Source of the DNA: Brienomyrus brachyistius
Lineage: Eukaryota > Chordata > Actinopteri > Osteoglossiformes > Mormyridae
Reading direction: 5' to 3'
DNA length: 64,000 nucleotides
Assembly (NCBI RefSeq): GCF_023856365.1
Contig: NC_064533.1
Coordinates: 35,946,118 to 36,010,117, forward strand
Every line of letters starts with the position of its first letter. The first letter of the stretch is position 1. Position numbers and translations under genes: made by a program. Below are positions 1-10,900 of this stretch, in pieces. Below the pieces are notes generated by a model. That model did not search any database. It was not told where the DNA came from and saw nothing but the letters and a program-made list of their open reading frames with translations.

Positions 1-138
1 AGAAAATACACAGCAGAGACAGACCACAGCACAGAGAAAATACACAGCAGAGACAGACCACAGCACAGAGAATACACAGCAGAGACAGACCACAGCACAG
101 AGAATACACAGCAGAGACAGACCACAGCAGAGAGAATA
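1..138. repeat. Short tandem repeat, 34/32-bp units, in nrp2 intron
   Basis: Four and a bit copies of a purine-rich unit (core ACACAGCAGAGACAGACCAC) start at 1, 35, 69, 101 and 133. The first two units are 34 bp and the next two 32 bp because AGAAAATAC becomes AGAATAC. The array stops about 25 bp before the splice acceptor of the first visible nrp2 exon and probably continues upstream of the window. Confidence 0.9.
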
Positions 139-164
139 AAGAGCCTCCTCCTGCTTCCTGACAG

Positions 165-261
165 GTCATCATGGAGGGCTTCTTTGACCACGGCAACAGA
201 GGCCACATCTGGCTGGACAACATGGACATGAGCTCCAGCACCATGCTGGAAGACTGCACAC
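165..261 (+). CDS. nrp2: nrp2 exon: end of MAM domain
   Basis: The acceptor is ...CTGACAG before 165 and the donor is GTAAGT at 262. It is read from 165 as VIMEGFF...RGHIWLDNMDMSS...LEDCT plus one base. The acidic-hydrophobic strand (IWLDNMDM) and the closing LEDC match the last strand and final cysteine of the neuropilin MAM domain (human NRP2 has IAIDDIRI...LENC). It ends in phase 1; the split codon with the next exon is C+AG (Gln). Confidence 0.9.
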
Positions 262-3200
262 GTAAGTCCCCACTTCTCTGGGGGACAGGCAGGGGGGTCC
301 TCGAATTATTATTTTTTTTCCCCCAACCTCGTGGGTGCCAGTGCCAGTCCCTTCAAAGTCAAATTAAAAATTTGGGGGGGGGGGCTCCTGTTTTTGTTCA
401 CGAAATATCCTAACTAGGCCACGAACGCCCCATGGGCTCTGATTCTAATCTATGTTTCATTAGATTTTCTTCCCCCTTCTCTTCTGTTTGTAAACACACC
501 CGTCACAGGAATTGTTCGACAGCCAGCTTCCTCGCAATGACTAGAAATGTGCATTTTAAAAAGTGCAGGCTTTAAAGTCTTAAGGAGCTCAGCCTCCTGT
601 TCTCTGGAGCAGCACCCGGCGGACTGGCTGATCCGTCAGCGCGGGTCCCCACCAGGCCGGCCCCACAGCAGAGCACACGGCCTCTCTTTCCCAAACCTTC
701 CTCTCCTTATCAATTAATTCTGCACAGCTTGCAGACGGTTTCTATGTTACTGCTGCCAAAAAATCTCCCACGGTCTCTCTCTCTGTTCTTTTTAATTGTC
801 CCGGCATTCCGGGCATTGTAAATACGCGTTCGGCATTCCGCGGTACTCCACGCACAGCCGCCTTAATGGGTCACCGTCGCCCTTCGCCGCCATGAATCTG
901 TCATGAGGGTGGCATCCGACAGCATCACCAGTCACTACGGGAGTTATTTTCATTCGTTGGTGCTTTCGCATTGTTTACAAACCTCTGTTTCTTTTACCTG
1001 CTAGATCCTTTTGATTAAATGACAGTTGCATTTCACAGTCTGTCTTTTCCCCCATAAACGTGGTTCTTTCTTCTTTTCAGAGCCTTTCGCTGCCTTTCCT
1101 CCCTTCATGACAGGTAAGCCTGACTTTCTCACTGCTCCGCACCCATTTTACTTCCTATGCAGATGTTTGCGCTTAATGCCCGTGGCGTGATGCTGCTTCC
1201 GGTTTGGCTTCGGGGCCCCTAGCGGTGTGCGCGCTGTCCCCCTGCCCGCTCGTCCTGCTCGGGCCACTCGCTCTGTGACCACACGGTCTCTCGATAACCG
1301 CCGTCCGGTGCTCCTAGCGATGCTGCATGTTCATCTCCGTTGTTGCCATTGCGATACTAATGGAAATGTCAGCGCTGGCAGTAGATTCGGAGCAACATTT
1401 TGGTCATTTCCTGGGAGAGGGAACGACAAGTGGCTTTCGGGGCATGGTGTTGGGCCAGTGCATAGGGAAATGTGAGATTTAGTGATGGGATTGTGTGAGA
1501 GAGCCTTCTAAGAATCGGTCCCATGTGCGGCCCTCAGCCAGCACTCAGAATCTCATATATATGGGCGGGTCTTGTTAGCGGGTAGAGGAGCAGGTGCACC
1601 CCCCCCCCCCCCATTATGGCTTGTCTTACTCCCTGTGTGCCTGTGCCCACCCACTGTGCCTGTGCCATGTGCCAAGGAGTCTACAGAAACTGGGTTGGGA
1701 CAAGACGGGCCCTGGGCTGAGGGCATCGTTTGCTTTGTTGACTGACCAGCAGCTACATGGACTTTCTTGTGAAGTCGGTATCACAGAATTCGTCTGCTTT
1801 CTAGGTGTGAAGGTTCCTTTTTTCTCTACAGTAACAGGAGCACTATTCAGGGAACTTGTCTCGAAGTATCTGTGTTTATTTTTTGTTTTAAAGGGTATTA
1901 TTAATTCAGCACAGTATTACTGCTGATCCACCATCCCGAGAGGCAGGGCAGAACGGAGAGATGGCAGGAATTTCGGTTTTCATTCCCCACGTACTGTAGA
2001 CATCTTGTTTTGAGTTTTTTTCTGGGAGCCACATTAAGAAATGGGCACCCCCCCCCCCCCATGGGGGAGTTTGGCTTGTGGCGAAATCGTCTGGCAGTGA
2101 GCAGTGCATGCAGGAGCAGCAGCTACCTCCCCCAACCCCAACCCCGCGAAGAGTTCACTCACAGAGCACCTCCTGGGCCCTCGGAGACTCCTCAGCCAGC
2201 CGCTGGGGAGAGGATCTCCGCAGCCTGCATGCCGGCCGTGTTGCCCTGCAGGAGGAGCATCCCCACAGGCGCTTGGCCGGCAGCAGTGACACGCTGGAAT
2301 GCTGAGCCGTCAGAGGGCCAGAGCGCCGCCATGCATACTGTGGCATTCCGCTAAACCCTCACCACCAGTGGATTAAAGATTCTGCCAGTTCTCTGTTGTG
2401 AGTGAACTCTGCACGAACTGGCTTTCTTCCCCAACCTGTTACCAACTTTGAACCGTCTGCTGAGTAAACAGCACATTTATTCACGCTCCTGCTTCACTTA
2501 TTGCAGCCCTGAGGTCGGTTTCCTCTTCTCAGCGAAGTCTGATTTTCGCATGTAACCCTCCCTCCCCATGGTTCCTTACTGAATGTGGCCATATATATAA
2601 ATATAAACTCACGTGTACATACACATTTGCAGGAAGCAAGGATTCTGGTTTGCCTTGACAACAAGCAAGTGAAGATGGGGTGGCCGGCATGCATGTGCAC
2701 GTTTGTTTGCGTGCAACAAATGTTTGGTTAGTTCATGTGCAAAACAAAACTTAGGGCTTAGAAGAGATTAATGACGTAGATGAGCGAGCTGAGCCTGCAT
2801 GCATCCCTGCCCCAGCCAACTCTTCTGTGTCTCCCTACCAGGGGAAGCCCTTCCTGGCAGGAGTGACCCCACAGTAGACACGGTGTCAGTGCAGCCCATT
2901 CCTACCTACTGGTATTACATAATGGCCAGCGGGGGGGCCCTGCTGCTTCTGGGTTTGGCCACTCTGGTCATGCTCCTCTGCTGCCACCGCTACCGTGTTG
3001 CGGCCAAGAAGAGCCAGCACTCTGTGGTCTACCAGAGCTCCCAGTACCCTGCCAGTGTCCCACCCAGGCCCGGGGTGGAGCCCACGCTCTCCATTAGACT
3101 GGAGAAGGAGGACCACATCTCCCACTGCAAAGCCTGTAGACTCTGTCCTCAGTGCCATGGCAACTAACCACATCTCTCAGGCGCCTGGGCTCACATGCGT

Positions 3201-3978
3201 GCACCTCTAATGGCTCCTGTGGGTGTTTGAAAAGGATTGTTTACTGCCCTTGTTTCTCCTAACGGATGCTGCATCTTAAAGAATACTGCAAACGAATGTG
3301 AATGAAAGAAAAAAAAAGAAAAAAACTTGTGGACATGGATTTGTGGACAGTTCGTAAGGGCTTGAGATGTTTCAGGACGGGGTTTGCTGCCCTGAAGTTT
3401 AGCACCCAATATCCAGCCAGAGCCTCTTAGTGCCAGCCCACCTCCTCTGGATTTCCGGCAGGGTGGGACCCAACCCTATGTGAAGATTTAATCCCAGGCT
3501 CGTGACAAATCCGATTGTGATGTCAGAGTGTCGCCCCGGTAATGCCAACATTGTTATGACAGCATAAGGAAAAAAGAAGCCGCTTCCTACGATAGAGACG
3601 ATGCAGATGGAGATTAGTGAGATGAGAGACTCGACAGACTGTATGACTGAGTGGAGAGACCGGGCAGACTGCAGCTGGGAGAAAGGGTTCAGCAGACTGA
3701 GTGAGAGTCCAGAGCATTTAGAAACTGTTAGTGATGTAAGACAAGGTCCTGTGGTATCAACAGAAACCATGGTGTTTCACTTAGGGCTGGCTGACGGGGA
3801 CTTGTTCTGACGTGTCAGGTGTTTGAGAGCCAGGCATGTGAACTGATTAAGCACTTAGTAATATTCACTGTTCGCAGTGGACAAAAATACGCTCATGTTG
3901 ATGGAGGATGTTGGTGTTGTACGTTCTCTTAATTTTAACATGGCCGGGGGTGTCTTAAAGAACTGAGCAAAGTATGTG

Positions 3979-4021
<43 letters not shown>

Positions 4022-4936
4022 GTAAGTGAATCCTAAAATATGAGGGATAGTTTACAGAATGAATATGCCCTTGTCTGCCCTGAAAAAAAGAAATCAGTCG
4101 CCCTGAATGTAAAAACGGTGGGTTCTGTTTCGTGAAGAACGTTGGCACTGTCTCCCTCTGATCAAAATTAAACATTTCTTAAATGACTTGAGGATGATAA
4201 GGGATGATGAAAGTGGCTTTTGCGCCGACTGTAAAATAGACATTCAAAAGAATTTTGGATCTGCCGTTGGCAACCATTATTTCTTAATCTTCAGGGTGAT
4301 GAGCATTGGTGGTCAGAGATAGATTCTCTCAGGAGATAGTCTCCATTTTTGAATGCTGCTTTTCCTTACTCTTAATGTCCAATCTGGCAGAGGAGCCAGT
4401 GCTGTAATATGTCAGATAGAACAGTGTCATAACAAAGGAAAATGATGTTGAGCTCTGAAAGTGCCAGGAAATGGTGAAGTAAAGTAGTAGATATTAAACT
4501 GATTATACAGACACAGTATAGACAGGAAAAGTGGGAAATATGTCAGCAGACTGTAATACCAGAGTCACAGATGTCACACTCATGATTGAAAAAGGTCAGA
4601 TGCCTCAAATCCTGTTTTTTTCTATATATATAACCATCCTAAAAGCAACCCCACTTACCTTCTGATGATTAATTGCATTTTTCTTTTGCACATGCTTTTA
4701 TCCACTTTCAAAGGTGACGGGTCTATACTTGTGCCAATATTATTACTCAAGAAATTCAATTAAGTATCTTCTGATAACTGCATCAGTAGCTCTGCTCTTA
4801 GGATTTTTAGGATTTTAGCTTACAGGCTCACAGAGAATGGTACATAATGATCCAGATAAATCTCTGATTTGGTATATGTGTTTATAAATATAAATACATA
4901 AACGTGTGTGTGTATGTGTGTGTGTGTGTATGTATG

Positions 4937-4968
<32 letters not shown>

Positions 4969-7900
4969 TATATTCTATCATGCATTCACCTTCAGTGTGT
5001 GAAAGCTCAGATTTTGGAGGTGGAGCCAAGATTTTTTTTGGAGGGGGGAGTAAATTGGAGGAAAAGCGTAATAACAACACTGACATCTGAAAACTGGCGC
5101 ATAGTTTCCCGTGTGCGGACGTCTCGCAGAGAGCGGTTTGGGTCCAGGGCTGCTGCTGGAAATGAACACAACACACACACAGATCGTACAAGCAGACTAA
5201 ACACAACAAGGTGACATCAAAGACGATCAACTGGGAATGTTCCCTCTATGCTGAATGATTTCCAGCAAACCAGTTTGCTTCTCTTGCCTTAGTCGGATGC
5301 TGTTTACAAAATCCATATGACCTGACAAAAAAGCAGACAGACCCTCCGTTCAGCGGCGGCGGATGTTTCGGCTCTCCTGTGGAGAGTGGCTGGGGCTTTG
5401 CCTTCATGTTGTCCATAAAGTGGTAGCAGAGATCAAAGAAAAACCTTCTGTATATAGCTTTTCTCTGAAGGGCTTCCATCTTGTAGAGTGTGGTTCCAGT
5501 GTATCTATAATGCAAAAGCACACATAAAACCCTTAGCAAGCACTGACCAATTGACTCTCAGTCCCCACCATCTCTCTGTGGAAGACGCCATTGCTGTGTT
5601 CTTTTAGACTGAATCTTTGATGTAGACTGAATTTCCTGAATCCGCAGTCTGAAAGGCACATTCCTTGTAGTACTGATAGCAACTAAAATGCTCTGTCTTT
5701 AAGAGAAACTCTCCATGCAGCCCTGAAAGTAAGTGGGCTTTCCTAGAATCATTCAGTGTCAAGTTTTAAAACTTTATTGGGCACGATATCAGTCTACAGG
5801 GGCTTATTGACAAGCTGAGGAACATGGAGAAGCACCCTACCTGACCCGGAATTAGAATCTGAAAAGTAATGCCCTTCCAGAGCGGATGTCTCAAGCACCT
5901 TTCAAAGTCATCCAGATATACAGTCATATAGATAAATGCTGCGGTGAAAGTACCATCCTGCACCAGCGATAAAACGTACAACATTTACTGATAACACAGG
6001 CGTGCTCTTCCCCTTGGATGGTTCTGAAATAATAATGGATTTCTGGAAGGCCAGCCTACTCTGATTATATGCTGCGAATAATCCATTAAATAGTGTCAAC
6101 ATTTATGAACTAAGGTGTTGTTAGTTCAAATAGCACCTTAAATGCTTCTGTTATTGTTGCATGCATTCATCCAGAGTTGGGTAGCTCTGAGTACAGAAGT
6201 GATAATCCATAAATCTTCCAACTTCTTATCCTGGTTGGAGTCACCTAGAACCTATGGGAAGCAGCAGAGTCTAAAAGTCTGGAGTGGGCCCTGGGGGAGA
6301 TGCCAGTCTATCACAGGGCACACACACCAAAACACCACTGTACACTATGGGCAGTTCAGAGATCCCTGTAGACAAGCATGCAAAGTCCATACATAAAAGC
6401 AGAGGCAGGATTCAGACCCCAGCCCTGAAACTGTGAGGCAACAGTGCCATTCACTGAGCCGGTTAATTATGATGGTGAATCGAGGAATTCAGTTGGCTGA
6501 CTGTCATGACCTACTGAACTGGTTAGCTGGATGGACTGTTGATTGACCATCGATTCACCGTTATACTGATGACTGATGGCTATTGAGAAAGTGGCAATAG
6601 AGATAGTAATAAACCCTCATTGGGGAATTTACCCCATAGCAACCCACAGCTAAGTTGCATTCGATCAATGTCCCTAATGCAAATAGAACTAAATCCATAC
6701 AATGTTTTGAAGAAGGTCAGGTTGAATGTATAGATGTCAGAATTTGCAGTAGTAGCCTGTAGTGGATGATGCTCAGTCAAAGACTTTTTCTTGCATGTTG
6801 GTCACGGATGCAAGTCATGAATGGATGGAATGATTGACTTAAGTCAGCTGCACATCGTTAGAAGGTACTTCCACCAATCATATATGCATGGCAAGTAAAA
6901 CTGTATGGCAAGTCAGGAGTTAGTTGTTTTAGAACTCTGTTGTTTTAGAACTCCACTGTTAAGACTTCAGATCCATCCTCTGCTCTGTTTTTGTGGAGTT
7001 TTCAGGCTCTTTCCATGTTCTTTGGAGTCCATCCTGGTATTTTGGTTTTCCCTTGCAAACCAGAAACAGGAGGTTAGGTGATATAGCGCATCTATGCTGC
7101 CCATGCAATGGTAGAGGTGGGCGATATGGCAAAAATATCATGTCACGATTTTTTTTAGAGAGGATCACAGTCCATGATCTTAAAATGATTCTTTTTCATG
7201 TTGGTTCAAAACGGTACAAAGCAAACAAATTCTTCTGTTTTAAAAAAAATGTAGTCCTATAAGGTGAAAAACGTGGCAGTAAAACATATTTAGCATATTC
7301 TTGCAGATGTTTTCTTTTGCGGTGGTTGAAAAGGTTCATCCTGTTGCCATCCAATGTGCCACATGGATCTTTGCAAATAATTGTTCAAGCCGTGTCAATT
7401 TTGAGGGATCAACTGTTCCACGTCATCCATGCCGATAAAAATAGGGAATGTGTCACATGTGCATTGCATGTTGGGATGAGGGGAAAAAGGGAGAAAGTAA
7501 GAAATCCAAGCCATTACCTTCTGTTAGCCATTACCGGTTTACTGGTGTATCGAAACGAGTTTGCCTGACAAAACAGCTTTAAATAGGTGTATGAGCCATA
7601 GAACTGCAATTGATAGAACGTGCACTGTATCACGATGCTAACGGTCTCTCCATAAAGGCAGGTCGTGAAGACATTTTAATTAACAATATCGCAAAATCGC
7701 ACACCCCCGTGATGCGGTCCTCTGCCTTGTGCCCTGTGTTAGCTGGAATAGGCTCCAGGCTTACTATGACCTTGTATTAGAATATGGGCTAATGCTTTAC
7801 ATTAAATGCACCTTAATAATGCCTTTATAATGCATTCATAAAACATTCAGTGCAGCTTCATAATGCATTCATAGAACGTTCATAAGCAGCATGTAAGTAC

Positions 7901-10900
7901 ACTTAAACATCCTAACAGCTTTAATGTCCATTAATAACAAACATTATATGATAATAACAAACTTATTCATATAATCATATGATGTTTGTTATTAACGTAA
8001 AATAAAGCTGTTAAGGGATGTTAGGATGTTAAGGCATACTTACATGCTGCTTATGAATGTTCTATGAATGCATTATGAAGGTGCAATGAATGTTCATTGA
8101 ATGCATTATGAAAGTGCAATTAATGTAAAGCATTAACGGATATGAGTTATATGCACAGATGGGAGGGGATTTTCCTTTTAACACAGCCATTATTACAGAC
8201 ACTTGAAGGTCATGGCTATTATCTCAGTCACTTGAATGTTGTGCATGTCTCTATTCTGGTTTCTTCCCACAGTCCAAAGTCATGCAGTTAGGCTAATTGA
8301 CGTTGCATATGGTGTATGATTGTGTGTAGTATGCTAGCTTGCCCAGGGTGTACCTCGACCCTGTGCCCTACGCTGCCTGGGGTAGGCTCCAGGCCCCCCG
8401 ACCCCGACCAGGATCAGCCATTCAACAGTAAATGGATGGATAGCGCTGTCATGAGCCGCAAACTGTACTGAGAAAAAGACATTCAATTCAAAGTAAAGGA
8501 ATCACAGTGGCAGACCGTAATTTGCTCAAAGTGGTCTTAGGCATTTATATGTTATAAGCAGATGGTTTACTGTCTATTAATACTTGAGTGCAAAGATGAC
8601 TACAAATGTAAGTAGTGAATGGATTATTTAATGAAGGCCCATATTTACATGGACCTATGTGTGGCGGTGGCAGATGGCGAGTTATACATACGTCTGCGGT
8701 TCTTTTTATGGTGTTCGGTTCCCACCCACTCATGCTGCAGAATCTTCTGGATTCGCTTGAAAGACCGCAGGGTTCGGCATGCATTCTTATCTCTGAGCTG
8801 TCGTAGTTGGGGATTTTCAAATGCAGAGGCAGTAGTAAAACTTTGGCAGGTCCTCTTGATGTCCTGTTAAATCAAAAGCAGGCACCGCATCTCTCTGCAG
8901 ACTCATGCAAAGCTCTTAATATTTTTAATTAGTTAATGGAGCAGATAGCATTGATTAAGCCGGCAGTCTGCTTTCTCCCCTCGCCCGCCCCCTTCTTTTG
9001 CCGTCCCTGAAAGACATACTAATGAGAGAGATCTCCCACAGCAGCCTTGCCCAGGAAGCGGCCAGGCCAAGCGGCTTCTCCGCCTCCCCTTATGTGCTTT
9101 GTCACCTGCCTCTGAGGGATGGACATTAGTTGTGCGACTGCAGGTTTCACCCATTCGTGGTCCAGCACACAATAACTCATGGACAGGATGTTTGTGGACA
9201 TCTGTTGCCACTAAATCTGCAGTGGAGGGGCGAGGGTTTACCTCCCTGCATACTACAGCTTCTGGGCGTTCTTTATCGCTGCTGTCTTCTCTCAGCCCCG
9301 TTTGGTCTGAGACGCTTTCAGACTAACAGTGGACTGTAGCTGGAAGGATGAAGATGAGGAGAAATCATAGGAAAGCACTGCGATGGCAGCTTGGGAGGTC
9401 GCCCTGCCGCCTGGCATGACTGTTCAGCGAGAGTTACGTGTAACAGAGAAATACTCTGTCCGCATGTCACTGTTGACGGAATGCAAACCAGGCCAGAGTG
9501 TGGTGACGGTCTTGGTGTCCTCTCAGTGAATGTAGGGGTCTGGCTGTGATTGTCCTATCCTGTGTTACACCTCAGCTCCTAGCCTGTTCACAACAAAAAA
9601 AGTAGCTTGTGGAATTCATGGTCTTGGAATATGTTGTGTGCAATGTAATAATAAAGCGATATTTTTATACAAACTGGCGTACGTGTCCATGTTGTCAGCA
9701 AATTTTAATCACTGTTTTTTTCCAGTCCTTTTGTTGAGAATTATCCCCCATTGCTGATCTGTTGTGGACAACTTGTTCACTGAAAGATAGTGTATGCTTC
9801 GATGTGAGCTCCTTGTTTGAAATCCTGTAAGCATTGTTCATGGCTTATTAATGAACAAAACAGGCCAAATGGACCTACATTTTCACAGCTGCACAGTAGC
9901 AAACTTTGGGTTGTTTTATCAGTTCTTAGTAGCTTCTCAAGTGCTTCACAAGGCCTTTTACCTGCTGAGTAGTATCTTCCCAGGTAGCTTGCTTTGTAGA
10001 TCATTGCTTTTATTGACACTGTGAACTGTTTGCTAAAAGCTGTTTTAAAGCTGCTTCTTGCTACTTGATATTCCAGACAAGTCAAAAGCTTATCTGGCCT
10101 GTGATACTGTGATCTCCTGCTTCAAGTGGCTCTTCTTTCCTCGCTACAGATCAGAGGCCTGTGGACATTGAAGATGAGCGTGCCATCAACACGAAAAAGC
10201 AGATAGATGGAGGTGAGCCAGAGAAATATCCTAATTAAGCAAAGCGGGAGCAGGATGATTTAGTTATTTCTGTATAGCTTACCTTCCCCAGCACAGCAAA
10301 ATATGGCCAATAAAGAGAGTAAACAGCGGACAGATCCGCGTCTACCACAAGTGCCTTTTCAACGGGGCTCACGAACACCAATTCCACCTCGCAGGCTGTG
10401 TTCTTTCATAGACCCTGCGCCGTAAGATCTCGCTCGTCTCTTAGGAAAGTCTTTGTCCAGGAGAAAAAAGGGCCACGAAAGCTAATTAAAGCGTGGAGCA
10501 GCATGTGTCCAGCGCCTCGTCTTTCACTGCAGCCTTACCCTCATTCTCCCTTTAGGAAAATAATGAAACAATCAGCGGCTTCCACAGCTTTTGGCTACCA
10601 GTTGCTTGATGTCACTTACGTCGGCGCTGCCAAAGCTAAATGAACAACAAACGCATTCCTGTACTGTTTTTATGAGCTTCGGCCAGGGAGCAGGAGGGTG
10701 TTAAGAGGAGCTCTCGGGGGGTAAGACAGTGCCATTCGCTGCAGCAGCTCTGCGACTCTCCCAGGAAACAGAGACAGGAGGAAGCAAATAGAGAGAAGGA
10801 GCAAGGGCAGCCATTCGTGTCTTCATTTTTGTGTAATTCATGGTGTCCTGTTAATAGCAGGCCTAAGCAGGGGGGCTGTTGTCACACCACCTGTCTAAGA

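Noticed and set aside
1..138. Regular repeats at the window start considered as a CRISPR array
   Set aside because: Units are contiguous with no unique spacers and the context is vertebrate intron.
3399..3770. 123-codon - strand ORF with a hydrophobic segment
   Set aside because: It briefly suggested a sugar-transporter-like N-terminus, but no motif holds and there is no splice context; it overlaps the nrp2 b-form 3' UTR.
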